Shown here in pieces: positions 42,661 to 51,133 of a stretch of DNA of 64,000 nucleotides. This DNA comes from Ruminococcus sp. zg-924 (GTDB lineage Bacteria; Bacillota; Clostridia; Oscillospirales; Acutalibacteraceae): contig NZ_WNJZ01000009.1 in assembly GCF_024433635.1 (NCBI RefSeq), positions 1-64,000 of the forward strand, read 5' to 3'. Positions within the stretch are counted from its first letter, which is position 1, and every line of letters begins with the position of its first letter. The notes beneath the pieces were generated by a model. It searched no databases and was not told the DNA's origin. It worked only from the letters and a program-made list of their open reading frames with translations. Both the position numbers and the translations under genes were made by a program.

Positions 42661-42828
42661 AGAAATAAACAACCCTCCCGACCACCGTTAGTGCATGTGC
42701 AATGCCACGACTGCGGAACACGAGAGGCACTTGAGAGTATTGGTGTGAACGATGCCGAGCAGGAGCGGATTCTGGAAACCATCCACCATCATACAGAAAG
42801 CCGAATAGATATGAGTTGTAATTTTTAA
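42661..42828 (+). pseudogene. 3' remnant of an unidentified mobile-element gene
   Basis: An open frame without a usable start reads VQCHDCGTREALESIGVNDAEQERILETIHHHTE... to a TAA at 42826-42828. It looks like a true protein C-terminus (CxxC pair, regular helix pattern), but its 5' part is missing. It marks the junction between the surface operon and the acquired region. Family not recognised. Confidence 0.5.
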
Positions 42829-42922
42829 AATATATTGACTTGTCTTATTTGTGTGCTATAATTGTACAATAAAACTTGTTAATGTCAGTAAAATATCAGT
42901 AATATTAAGGGAGTAATGTATA

Positions 42923-43537
42923 ATGGGTAATTGTTATTATCAATCATATAAAAATCATTGTATAGAACTTGAACAAATAATGAAACAAAATCATGGTGAT
43001 AGTAAAGATGCAAAGAAACTTAGAGGTGCAATAGCAGTAGAACTGCTGAAACAAGAACTCACTAAATATTTTTTGAATAATAACGAACCATTTAAAACTT
43101 CATCAGTTAATTCATATATAGCTGGGTCAAAATATGAATATGATTTACTAATAGTAAAAGAAGATGCAGCGCCGTATTTAGGTTTAGTATATCAGCCAAA
43201 AGATGTTATTGCTGTTATAGAAAGTAAAGCAGGAGGACTTTTTGATGTAGACAAGAATACAAGTAGTATTGCACTGGCAGTTAATCGTGCATTAGGAATT
43301 AATTCAAATATTAAATTTGGATACATCACAATGAGCGAAAATGTACCTGTTAAAAACTATAATAAAAATGGAAAACCAACAGTGAGGCATTGGGATTTGA
43401 CGAAAAAATATTTAAGAGAAAAAATCAATGAATATGTAATTGTTTATGCAGTAACTCTACATAAAGGAAAGTTACTAATTGACGAAGGCTCTGATAATGA
43501 ATTTTATGATTTCATAAATGCATTGATAGAAAAATAA
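42923..43537 (+). CDS. PD-(D/E)XK nuclease-like protein
   Basis: A 204-residue protein of AT-rich codon use unlike its left neighbours. The core EYDLLIVK (D74) ... DVIAVIESKAG (E100, K102) has the D...ExK spacing of the restriction-endonuclease fold, as in DUF6602-type proteins linked to defence or restriction. An N-terminal helical region precedes it. No methyltransferase or partner lies beside it. GGGAG lies ahead of the ATG. Fold call is by motif only. Confidence 0.6.
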   Translation: MGNCYYQSYKNHCIELEQIMKQNHGDSKDAKKLRGAIAVELLKQELTKYFLNNNEPFKTSSVNSYIAGSKYEYDLLIVKEDAAPYLGLVYQPKDVIAVIESKAGGLFDVDKNTSSIALAVNRALGINSNIKFGYITMSENVPVKNYNKNGKPTVRHWDLTKKYLREKINEYVIVYAVTLHKGKLLIDEGSDNEFYDFINALIEK

Positions 43538-43820
43538 ATTTATACATAGCATCGGTTAGAAATAAACGGTGCTATTTTTATACCCTATTGGAGGTGAGAT
43601 GTTGCGAAAACTTAAAAAGTACAAATCTACAAAGTTCAAGTCGAAGAACTCTGTATATGACAGTAGTGGTTTATTTTTTTATAAATTTTATATTCTTGGT
43701 GACTTCTTGATTGTTTCGTGGTATATTAAAGATGGCGGACGGTTGAAGGCTTGTTTACTTGCTGATTACCGCCTTCAGAGACATCAGATACATCAAATAA
43801 ACTACACACAGGAGGAAAAA

Positions 43821-44300
43821 ATGAAAATTTACAAAATTAACATTCAGTTTGCTGACCCAAATTCACCGGATTTTGATGATTCTACTATAATGCCTGTTCT
43901 TGAAAAGGCAATTACGAATTACAATACAAAGTCACTCATTGCAAAAAATCCTAAGAAAATCACAGGTAAAACGATAGTCGATCCACGAACTCTGCAGCTT
44001 GTATTACAAAGCGAAAGTGAACTCCCTTTCCCGAGTAAAGCACTCCGTTTGTTTTCTGCTTATCTGGTAGATCCAGATACTGAGGGCGCACTAAATCAGT
44101 ATATTTATGGAAAACAGCTGTTCAAGATGGCGGCCGAAGAGATTACAGAAGCAGAGCATCCGAATAACAAAGAAACGGGAAATGACGTCAACGCTTTACG
44201 CATAAAAGTCATATCACTGATTGTAAAAGCATCGGAAGCTAAGCTTATCAAAATATTAGAAGTTTTAGAGGAGGAGAAAAGTAATGAGAAACAGAAATGA
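43821..44300 (+). CDS. unknown protein, first of a coupled pair
   Basis: A 159-residue soluble protein not recognised. The ATG at 43821 has AGGAGG at the right distance; the open frame upstream to 43569 is not convincing as coding. It is alpha/beta in appearance with an acidic linker (AAEEITEAEHPNNKETGND) and a Lys-rich end. It overlaps the next gene by 17 bases, so the two are coupled. The 43538-43820 interval holds no gene I can support. Context suggests phage or element cargo. Confidence 0.65.
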   Translation: MKIYKINIQFADPNSPDFDDSTIMPVLEKAITNYNTKSLIAKNPKKITGKTIVDPRTLQLVLQSESELPFPSKALRLFSAYLVDPDTEGALNQYIYGKQLFKMAAEEITEAEHPNNKETGNDVNALRIKVISLIVKASEAKLIKILEVLEEEKSNEKQK

Positions 44301-44688
44301 AGTCGCTCGCTGTATTATTGAGATCTTAATTCCTTATGCGGATTGCTTCGCATGGGGGGATTTCGGGGCAGCAGGTAACCCTTGTTATGATCCGTATAAC
44401 TGGTCTTCACCTGCAGAAGAGGAAGAAGAGGCATATACGCTGGCAGCAGTACAGCTTGAACTTAAAAAGAACGGGCAGCGCCACATTGACCTTGCGGAGA
44501 AGGTCGCCAATAACACAGGCAACGATTATGTAACTTATCCCTATTTGCGTGATGCCGTTAGCAGGATTTTGGCTTCAAGTACATATGACGAGCTTCTTAC
44601 CCAGGTGAAATTTTCACGTATGATTAAGAACATGATGAAATCAAAGGGATTGACAACAATCTCATCAATAGAAGAAGTATTATCCTGA
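44284..44688 (+). CDS. unknown protein, second of a coupled pair
   Basis: A 134-residue soluble protein, not recognised. The middle contains an acidic cluster (PAEEEEEA), and a helical C-terminal half follows. Coupled to the preceding gene by overlap. It precedes phage-gene remnants, so both may be cargo of a decayed prophage. A toxin-antitoxin or defence pair is possible but unsupported. Confidence 0.6.
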   Translation: MRNRNEVARCIIEILIPYADCFAWGDFGAAGNPCYDPYNWSSPAEEEEEAYTLAAVQLELKKNGQRHIDLAEKVANNTGNDYVTYPYLRDAVSRILASSTYDELLTQVKFSRMIKNMMKSKGLTTISSIEEVLS

Positions 44689-44738
44689 ATTGGTAGGAGC
44701 TTTTCTTATGCCTATTTTTAGAAAAGGATAGTGATTTT

Positions 44739-44795
44739 ATGGGATTTTTAAGAGGAATATTTCGTTCAAGAGATGCCCTTTGGGTTATTGCTTGA
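44739..44795 (+). pseudogene. possible phage portal N-terminal fragment
   Basis: A frame of 18 codons, MGFLRGIFRSRDALWVIA then stop, whose first 12 residues resemble the start of phage portal proteins. It collides at about 44773 with a different gene's tail in another frame, which suggests a deletion junction. Confidence 0.35.
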
Positions 44796-44951
44796 CTTGT
44801 GGGAGTGTCATAAGCAGTACAACGGCATCACAAAACCAAAGCGAAAGGTTTCTATTGACGATGTTATTCCGTATGGCGTTTGATTACTTTGAAAAAGATT
44901 GAGATTGTTTGAGCGGTATGATATAATTAACTTGTTGCTAAATCGAAATTT
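44773..44951 (+). repeat. ~180-bp direct repeat, copy A
   Basis: Nearly identical to 48957-49136. It encodes the 36-residue tail MPFGLLLDLWECHKQYNGIT...IPYGV of a phage-like protein, ending at 44883, and then a promoter (TTGAGA at 44899-44904, 17 bases, TATAAT at 44922-44927) that faces the LysR gene. The two copies bracket the 4.2-kb redox module. Confidence 0.88.
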
Positions 44952-44983
44952 AAGTATAATGCCTTGTATGGAGGCACATAATT

Positions 44984-45862
44984 ATGGAACTTAGAGTATT
45001 AAACTACTTTCTTATGGTTGCAAGAGAAGAAAATATTACGAAAGCCGCACAGCTTCTTCATGTGACACAGCCGACTCTTTCAAGACAGCTTATGCAGCTC
45101 GAAGAGGAACTCGGCGTAAAGCTGTTTGACAGGTGCAGTCACAGCATTATTCTTACAAGTGAAGGAATGCTCCTAAAGCGCCGAGCGCAGGAAATGCTAA
45201 ACCTTGCAGAAAAGACCCGCAATGAGCTTACGCAAAATGAAGAGAACCTGACAGGATTGATTTCCATCGGCAGCGGAGAATTACAAAGCATGAATGAACT
45301 GGCGAATTTGATTTCCGGCTTTCGCCTCCATCATCCCCTTATTACATTTGATATTTTCAGCGGAAACGCAGAGGGAATTAAAGCTCGTATTGAAAGCGGA
45401 GCATTGGATATGGGCCTTCTGCTGGAGCCTGTCGATACAGCTAAGTATGAGTTTATCCGGCTGCATACAAAAGAAAAGTGGGGGGTGCTTGTTCGTGATG
45501 ATTCCGAACTTGCCGTAAAGGAAAGCGTTGCGCCGGAAGATTTGGTGGATTATCCTTTGTTAGTGCCTGCAAACAAACCGGTACAGAACGAGCTTGCAAG
45601 TTGGTTTGGTGATTATGCAAAGCAAATGAATATCATATCCACGCATAATCTTGTATATAACAGTGCGGTTATGGTACAAAACGGTGTTGGAATTACCGTA
45701 ACGCTGAAACTGGACTGTCATTATGATCATCTGAAATTCATTCCGCTTCGAAACGGGTCGGAACTTAGCTCTGTCCTTGCATGGAAGGACAGTCAAGTAT
45801 TTTCACCGGCTACAACTGCGTTTATTGATTATATAAAGAAATGCCCAAAAGGCATTGTATGA
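44984..45862 (+). CDS. LysR-family regulator 1
   Basis: A 292-residue regulator. The N-terminal winged helix (MELRVLNYFLMVAREENITKAAQLLHVTQPTLSRQL) is followed by a periplasmic-binding-like effector domain. It is expressed from the promoter within repeat copy A and closed by its own terminator. By position it should govern the aldo/keto reductase-flavodoxin-CMD genes that follow, probably in response to a redox or electrophile signal; that target is inference. Confidence 0.92.
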   Translation: MELRVLNYFLMVAREENITKAAQLLHVTQPTLSRQLMQLEEELGVKLFDRCSHSIILTSEGMLLKRRAQEMLNLAEKTRNELTQNEENLTGLISIGSGELQSMNELANLISGFRLHHPLITFDIFSGNAEGIKARIESGALDMGLLLEPVDTAKYEFIRLHTKEKWGVLVRDDSELAVKESVAPEDLVDYPLLVPANKPVQNELASWFGDYAKQMNIISTHNLVYNSAVMVQNGVGITVTLKLDCHYDHLKFIPLRNGSELSSVLAWKDSQVFSPATTAFIDYIKKCPKGIV

Positions 45863-45905
45863 AATAGAAAATAGGCGTTGGACATTTCATAAATATAAAA
45901 CTATA

Positions 45906-45944
45906 ATATAGGTGTTCCCGGATAGGGGCACCTATATTTTTTTG
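45906..45944 (+). terminator. terminator after LysR 1
   Basis: ATATAGGTG ... CACCTATAT with additional inner G-C pairs, followed by TTTTTTTG. Confidence 0.85.
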
Positions 45945-45961
45945 TAAAGGATGGCAGAAAG

Positions 45962-46354
45962 ATGACAAAGGAAGAAGTCAGCGAACGTTATTGTATTCCG
46001 ATCAGCATCCTGAACGAATACCATGAGATGGGACTTTGCGATGCCGTCCGCATGGCGATGGATGATTGGCATTATGATGACGAAGATTTGGAACGACTCA
46101 GTATGATCATGGCGCTTCACGATATGGGCTTTCAAAAAGAGGAAGTAGAATCCTATATGAAACTGCTGATCGAAGGAGATTCTACAGAAAAAGCAAGAAT
46201 GAAAATACTGGATGAGCATCGCAAAAAAGCATTGGATGAAATACATTTGCGGGAACGCCAGCTTGATCGGATGGATTATCTGCGGCATGAAATCCGTGAA
46301 AATCTAAAGAAAAACAGAAGTAAAGGAGGAAACAAATGCAATACACAAAATTAG
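45962..46354 (+). CDS. MerR-like regulator
   Basis: A 130-residue protein. The N-terminal region (VSERYCIPISILNEYHEMGLC...YDDEDLERLSMIMALHDMGFQKEEVESYMKLL) follows the MerR winged-helix plan, and a dimerisation coiled coil closes the protein. No metal-binding cysteines are evident. It overlaps the aldo/keto reductase start by 19 bases. The recognition helix is less typical than in classical MerR. Confidence 0.8.
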   Translation: MTKEEVSERYCIPISILNEYHEMGLCDAVRMAMDDWHYDDEDLERLSMIMALHDMGFQKEEVESYMKLLIEGDSTEKARMKILDEHRKKALDEIHLRERQLDRMDYLRHEIRENLKKNRSKGGNKCNTQN

Positions 46355-47340
46355 GAAATACCGATATAGAAATATCCAAGTTATGCGTTGGCTGTATGAG
46401 TTTTGGCAAAGCAGGAACAATGCATGACTGGACACTGGACGCTGAGAAAAGCGAAGCGGTGATCAAGCACGCTCTTTCTCTTGGTATCAATTTTTTCGAC
46501 ACGGCAAACGGGTATTCGGCGGGAACAAGTGAGGAATACCTCGGCAAGGCAATCAAAAATAATGTGCCGAGAGATCAGGTAGTGATAGCGTCTAAGGTTT
46601 ATTTCAACGAAGGACGGTTATCTCGAAAAGCCATTCTAAGGGAAATCGAAGGCACGCTTAAACGTCTCGGAACAGATTATCTTGATTTATATATCATCCA
46701 CCGTTTCGATTACGATACACCGATTGAAGAAACGATGGAAGCATTGGACTTACTGGTAAAAGCGGGAAAAGTCCGAGCTATCGGTGCGTCTGCAATGTAC
46801 GGATACCAGTTTCACAATATGCAGCTTATAGCGAAGGAGCATGGCTGGACACAGTTTTCCGCAATGGAAAACCACTATAACCTCCTGTACAGAGAGGATG
46901 AACGGGAGCTAATTCCCATCTGCAATCAAATGGGCGTGTCTCTGATGCCATACAGCCCACTTGCCGGAGGACATTTGGCGAGAGCAACGTGGCAGTCCAA
47001 GTCTCTACGAGGTCAGACCGACCGTGTCGCCAAAGGTAAGTATGACAGAATGGAACAGCAGGACATTCTGATTGTGAATCGGGTAAAAGAACTTTCGGAA
47101 AAATACAACTGTAAAATGTCACAAATAGCGATTGCGTGGCAGTGGGCTAAGGGTATTGCCTCTCCTATCATCGGAGCAACGAAGGCGTCCTATTTGAATG
47201 ATGCAGTAGGTGCTTTGGAAATCAATTTGACAGCAGAGGACATTGCGTTTTTGGAAGAGCTTTATGTTCCGCATCCGATTGTCGGTGCAATTGATAAGAA
47301 TCCTGATCAAGGCGTTATCCTGCTCGACGAGAAAAAATAG
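46336..47340 (+). CDS. aldo/keto reductase
   Basis: A 334-residue NADPH-dependent oxidoreductase. The catalytic tetrad is visible: D in FFDTANGY with its Tyr, K in VIASKVYF and H in YIIHRFDYDTPIEE. The C-terminal cofactor site SPIIGATKASYL is intact. GGAGG precedes the ATG. It is part of the module with flavodoxin and the CMD-cupin protein. Confidence 0.93.
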   Translation: MQYTKLGNTDIEISKLCVGCMSFGKAGTMHDWTLDAEKSEAVIKHALSLGINFFDTANGYSAGTSEEYLGKAIKNNVPRDQVVIASKVYFNEGRLSRKAILREIEGTLKRLGTDYLDLYIIHRFDYDTPIEETMEALDLLVKAGKVRAIGASAMYGYQFHNMQLIAKEHGWTQFSAMENHYNLLYREDERELIPICNQMGVSLMPYSPLAGGHLARATWQSKSLRGQTDRVAKGKYDRMEQQDILIVNRVKELSEKYNCKMSQIAIAWQWAKGIASPIIGATKASYLNDAVGALEINLTAEDIAFLEELYVPHPIVGAIDKNPDQGVILLDEKK

Positions 47341-47369
47341 AAAAATAAAATAAGGAAGGATTTTGTACA

Positions 47370-48050
47370 ATGAAAAAGATTATACCGATACTTTTATCAA
47401 TTCTAATGGTGCTTTCCCTTGCCGCCTGTGCAGGGAACAGCAACAATCCGTCGGAAAGCAGCTCTCAGAACAGTACAGCAAGCACAAACGAAAACAAAAC
47501 AGAATCGTCGAACACTTCGGCGAGTGGGGCGACAGACTCTCAACCTGATGATGCCGAAACAGGGAAAAAAGTGCTGGTAGCTTACTTCTCCGCAACAGGA
47601 ACGACAAAAAAGCTTGCAGAATATGCGGCAGACGCTATGGATGCCGAACTTTATGAGATCGTTCCCCAACAGCCTTACACCTCTGCCGACCTTGACTACG
47701 GTGACAAAAACAGCCGTTCCACAAAAGAGATGAATGATCCGGGCACCCGTCCTGAAATCAACGGCAGTGTGGAAAATATGGCGGATTATGATATTGTTTT
47801 CATCGGCTATCCGATTTGGTGGGGCGAAGCTCCTAGAATCGTCAGCACCTTTATGGAAAGCTATGACTTTTCGGGAAAGACCGTTGTTACCTTCAGCACC
47901 TCAGGAAGCAGCGGGCATAATGACAGCAGTATTCAGCCTCTTGCCACCGGCGTAAACTGGATTACCGGAACAAGATTTGCAAGCAATTCTTCCCGTGACG
48001 ATATGGTGGAATGGATTAACGGACTCGGTTTAGATATTCAGGAAAAATAA
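47370..48050 (+). CDS. flavodoxin-domain lipoprotein
   Basis: A 226-residue protein. A lipoprotein signal with lipobox LSLAAC places Cys20 at the membrane. A Ser/Asn/Thr-rich linker (about residues 21-62) precedes a flavodoxin-like domain (VLVAYFSATGTTKKLAEYAA, YDIVFIGYPIWWGEAPRI, FSTSGSSGH). The FMN phosphate loop reads SATGTT. An extracytoplasmic flavodoxin is unusual, though such lipoproteins recur beside aldo/keto reductases in gut Clostridia. AAGGAAGGA precedes the ATG. Confidence 0.9.
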   Translation: MKKIIPILLSILMVLSLAACAGNSNNPSESSSQNSTASTNENKTESSNTSASGATDSQPDDAETGKKVLVAYFSATGTTKKLAEYAADAMDAELYEIVPQQPYTSADLDYGDKNSRSTKEMNDPGTRPEINGSVENMADYDIVFIGYPIWWGEAPRIVSTFMESYDFSGKTVVTFSTSGSSGHNDSSIQPLATGVNWITGTRFASNSSRDDMVEWINGLGLDIQEK

Positions 48051-48103
48051 AGCAGAAGTATGGATTAAACTTAACAATATTAAATAAGATAGGAGAATTG
48101 AAT

Positions 48104-48859
48104 ATGAGTGAAAAAATCGTACAAACCGCAGGAAAGGTGCAGCTCGGTGACTTTGCGCCGGAGTTTGCACACTATAACGATGATGTTCTGTTCGGAGAGA
48201 ACTGGAACAATCAGGACATTGACCTGAAAACACGCTGCATTGTTACTATGGTGGCACTGATGGCATCCGGTATTACCGATTCGTCGCTGAATTATCACTT
48301 GGAAAACGCAAAGGCGCACGGTGTGACCAAAGCAGAAGCCGCAGCGATTATTACACATGCTGCCTTTTATGCAGGCTGGCCAAAGGCTTGGGCAGTTTTC
48401 CGCTTGGCAAAAGATGTGTGGAAAGAGGAAGCATCCGAAACAGACGCAAAGACTGCCCATGCCGCTCAGATGGTATTTCCTATCGGTGCGCCCAATGACG
48501 GCTTTGCACAGTATTTTATCGGGCAGAGCTACCTTGCACCACTGTCTACGGAGCAAGTCGGCATTTTCAACGTAACCTTCGAACCGGGCTGCCGCAACAA
48601 CTGGCATATTCATCATGCTGACAAGGGCGGTGGGCAGATCCTCGTCTGCGTAGCAGGTGAAGGTTACTATCAAGAATGGGGCAAAAAAGCACAGCGGCTG
48701 CATCCGGGCGATGTTATCAACATTCCCACGGGTGTCAAACACTGGCATGGAGCTGCTCCTGACAGTTGGTTTTCTCATTTGGCGATAGAAGTACCAGGCG
48801 AGAACGGTTCCAATGAATGGATGGAAGCTGTGGACAACACGCAGTACAGCGAAATCTAA
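48104..48859 (+). CDS. carboxymuconolactone decarboxylase-like domain fused to a cupin
   Basis: A 251-residue two-domain protein. Residues ~1-110 are CMD/AhpD-like (RCIVTMVALMASGITDSSLNYHLENAKAHGV, AAFYAGWPKAW) but lack the CxxC pair of AhpD. Residues ~140-250 are a cupin with the metal set NNWHIHHADKGGGQILVCV ... PTGVKHWHG. The ATG at 48104 has TAGGAG upstream. It probably acts on reactive carbonyl or peroxide products together with its neighbours; the substrate is unknown. Confidence 0.9.
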   Translation: MSEKIVQTAGKVQLGDFAPEFAHYNDDVLFGENWNNQDIDLKTRCIVTMVALMASGITDSSLNYHLENAKAHGVTKAEAAAIITHAAFYAGWPKAWAVFRLAKDVWKEEASETDAKTAHAAQMVFPIGAPNDGFAQYFIGQSYLAPLSTEQVGIFNVTFEPGCRNNWHIHHADKGGGQILVCVAGEGYYQEWGKKAQRLHPGDVINIPTGVKHWHGAAPDSWFSHLAIEVPGENGSNEWMEAVDNTQYSEI

Positions 48860-48869
48860 TAGAAACAGC

Positions 48870-49067
48870 AGTCGGGTAAGTGACGAGGAGCTATTTACCC
48901 GACTGCTCTATTACGGCATAGCGCACCTCAATCTGTCACAGAGTGAAGTGTGCCTTATGCCATTTGGACTTCTGCTTGACTTGTGGGAGTGTCATAAGCA
49001 GTACAACGGCATCACAAAACCAAAGCGAAAGGTTACTATTGACGATGTTATTCCGTATGGCGTTTGA
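48870..49067 (+). pseudogene. 3' remnant of a phage tail-chaperone-like gene
   Basis: An open frame without a start reads SDEELFTRLLYYGIAHLNLS...MPFGLLLDLWECHKQYNGIT...IPYGV then stop. Its last 36 residues are the ones found in repeat copy A. The layout resembles small phage tail-assembly proteins. The longer 5' part here suggests that this is the original copy and A the truncated one. Confidence 0.55.
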
Positions 49068-49136
49068 TTACTTTGAAAAAGATTGAGATTGTTTGAGCGG
49101 TATGATATAATTAACTTGTTGATAAATCGGAATTTT
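48957..49136 (+). repeat. ~180-bp direct repeat, copy B
   Basis: Partner of 44773-44951, with only scattered differences. It carries the same promoter (TTGAGA at 49083-49088, TATAAT at 49106-49111), here facing the XRE-GyrI regulator. Confidence 0.88.
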
Positions 49137-49174
49137 ACAGTATGTTTTGATTTTATACAAGGTGGTTTGGTATT

Positions 49175-49206
49175 TTGCAACCAGTGGTTGCAAGCACTGG
49201 TATAAT
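49175..49206 (+). promoter_or_regulatory. palindromic operator and long-spacer promoter of the XRE-GyrI gene
   Basis: A perfect 19-base palindrome, TTGCAACCA-G-TGGTTGCAA (49175-49193), overlaps a possible -35 TTGCAA whose spacer to TATAAT (49201-49206) is 20 bases. Long spacers with central palindromes are typical of regulators that distort DNA, as MerR proteins do. Confidence 0.6.
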
Positions 49207-49273
49207 AGCACCAACAAGTTGGTTCAATAATCGGTCTATTATTGTTATGATTATGAAACAGGAGGTGTTTAGA

Positions 49274-50014
49274 ATGACTTTAGGAGACAATATTCAATAT
49301 TTGCGTAAGGTAAATGATATTACGCAAGAGGAACTTGCAGAAAGGCTTTCTGTTTCAAGACAAACCATTTCTAAATGGGAAATGAATCAGGCATATCCTG
49401 AAATAACGAAACTTATAGAAATAGGGAATATATTTCATTGCAAGATTGATGAACTCTTGAAAGAAGATATGGATAAACGAAAGGATGTTTATTCAGAGGT
49501 TACAGTTAAAGAAATTCCTGGATTTCGCATGGGACGGTATGTAATTATTTCGTACAATCCAGAAGATGATGTACACGCTTATATGGATAGATGGGCTGAA
49601 TCAAGTGGGTTAAATTCATATACAAATTATAAGCCCAAACGAATAGGATGGGATTTCCCTTTTGTATCGGCAGAACAACAAAATCGTTTTGGATTAAGAG
49701 GTTATGTGGCTGCTTACATATTACCAGATGGATTTGAACCAAAGTGTGGTGGGGTGGAAATTGCAAGTCAAGGAGTTGCTAAATATGCATGCATAACGAT
49801 TTGTGACCCATTTGCAAGAGCATTTGAATATATCCCCAATGCATATAAAAAGGTATTAGAATATCTAAATGCAAATGGATTTAAGGAGAATGTAAGTGGA
49901 GAATACTTGTCATGTTTTGAGTATGTATATGAAAAAGATAATACCACATATATGGAAGTATGTATTCATGTTGATTCTGTCGGATATGCAAATTTATTTA
50001 CCCCTTTAAAATAA
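49274..50014 (+). CDS. XRE-type regulator fused to a GyrI-like effector domain
   Basis: A 246-residue regulator. Residues 1-60 are a helix-turn-helix of the XRE/Cro type (LGDNIQYLRKVNDITQEELAERLSVSRQTISKWE). Residues ~75-246 are a GyrI/AraC-effector-binding-like domain (VKEIPGFRMGRYVIISY, YEYVYEKDNTTYMEVCIHV), which usually binds drugs or hydrophobic cations. The ATG at 49274 has AGGAGGTG 8 bases upstream. A palindrome just upstream suggests autoregulation. Confidence 0.85.
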   Translation: MTLGDNIQYLRKVNDITQEELAERLSVSRQTISKWEMNQAYPEITKLIEIGNIFHCKIDELLKEDMDKRKDVYSEVTVKEIPGFRMGRYVIISYNPEDDVHAYMDRWAESSGLNSYTNYKPKRIGWDFPFVSAEQQNRFGLRGYVAAYILPDGFEPKCGGVEIASQGVAKYACITICDPFARAFEYIPNAYKKVLEYLNANGFKENVSGEYLSCFEYVYEKDNTTYMEVCIHVDSVGYANLFTPLK

Positions 50015-50036
50015 ATTTATTAGAATGGAGAAGATG

Positions 50037-50396
50037 ATGGAACTTATTATGCAACCAACAAGTACGACATGTGGTCAGGCATGTGTTGCTATGATTACAG
50101 GAAAAAATATTGAAGAAGTGATACAGGCAATGAGAACAGATGGACCAACAAGTATAGGTCAACTGATAGAAGCATTGGACTTTTATAAAATAAATCATGC
50201 TGAAAGAAATACTCGCATTTCAAAGAAAAATCCAGTTCCGTATAAATATTCTATTTTAACTGTTCATACAAATGCTGGTTATACGCATTGGACATTGTTA
50301 TTTGACGGTAAATATTATGATCCTGAATTTGGCTTAGTTGAAGGAGAATATACTCACGGAAAAATAACTTCTTTCCTAGCGATATATGAACGGTGA
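50037..50396 (+). CDS. C39-like papain-fold protein
   Basis: A 119-residue protein with the peptidase-C39-like pattern QPTSTTCGQACVAMI (Cys in the first helix) and, further on, YTHWTLLFDGKYYDPEFG, where the His and Asp complete a papain-type triad. Most such free domains are cytoplasmic and of unknown substrate. The ATG at 50037 has GGAG 6 bases upstream; ATGs at 50025 and 50034 are alternatives. It lies 22 bases after the XRE-GyrI gene. Confidence 0.75.
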   Translation: MELIMQPTSTTCGQACVAMITGKNIEEVIQAMRTDGPTSIGQLIEALDFYKINHAERNTRISKKNPVPYKYSILTVHTNAGYTHWTLLFDGKYYDPEFGLVEGEYTHGKITSFLAIYER

Positions 50397-50420
50397 TATA
50401 CAGTTTAGGAGGCGATTCGA

Positions 50421-50751
50421 ATGAATGAGCTAGTAAAAGAATATTTAGAGAAGTATCCTCGTGAAGTTATTGAAATGCATAATGCTTTGAGACAGCTAAT
50501 TTATGATAGCGTTTCGAGTGAACCAGAAGAAACGCTGTGGGCAAAAACTGCCAAGTTATTATTTGGGGGAGCCTTTTGTAAGGCTTATTCCATTTAAAGA
50601 CCATATTAACATTGAAGCAAATGCTGTGTTGGAATATAAGGATGTTTTAGTTGATTATAAAGTAACTCCTAAAGGAATGTTGCAGATTTTCCTAAAACAA
50701 GATATTCCTACCGATGTGTTAAAACGGATATTTGCAGATACTTTAAGATAA
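50421..50751 (+). pseudogene. frameshifted DUF1801 (YdhG-like) gene
   Basis: From ATG 50421 (AGGAGG upstream) the frame gives a DUF1801-like N-terminus up to EETLWAK. The family continuation LPSYYLGEPFVRLIPFKDHINIEA... is read in the next frame to 50751. Removing one A from the run near 50538-50543 restores a single frame. It is either a one-base insertion in a homopolymer or a sequencing error. Confidence 0.8.
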
Positions 50752-50788
50752 GTAAACAGAAACTTTCAGTTTATCTATAAATTAAAAC

Positions 50789-51133
50789 TCAAGGAGTAAT
50801 CTTTCGTAGATTGCTCCTTTTTGCATGTATTTTTATCAGAGCCTTGACGGTATCGTTATTCCTCAATGTGACTGTGAAGTGCTGTTCTCCTATTGTGATC
50901 TGCATACCATCAGTCTTCTTTTATTCTTCCTGTTCGGCAGTTGTTTCCTCCTGTTTAGTGGACGTGACGGAATCCGTCGCAGCTTTATCTGTACTCTCAC
51001 TTTGTATCATAACAGCAGAGCTTTCACTTTGTACCGTTACAGCCGAGCTATCTTCGGAGCAATTGCCGCAGGCGGTCATGAACAACATCAAAAAAGAAGC
51101 CAAAATAGCTGTAAATCTTGATTTTCTAATCAT
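50789..51133 (-). pseudogene. cyclophilin-like lipoprotein gene with internal stop
   Basis: The minus-strand frame begins with a lipoprotein signal (LMLFMTACGN) and a Ser/Thr/Glu linker and reaches TAA at 50921-50923. The same frame then continues KKTDGMQITIGEQHFTVTLR, the start of a cyclophilin-like fold domain, and ends at 50789 in a terminator. The stop and the lost C-terminal two thirds of the domain show it is broken. It overlaps the acetyltransferase gene end by 8 bases. Confidence 0.75.
50791..50823. terminator. bidirectional terminator
   Basis: AAGGAGTAATCT, a TTTCG-like loop and AGATTGCTCCTT with TTT after it on the plus strand. Confidence 0.75.

Noticed and set aside
43569-43820. 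Long N-terminal extension of the 159-residue protein
   Set aside because: The extension lacks consistent protein character, while AGGAGG sits right before the ATG at 43821.
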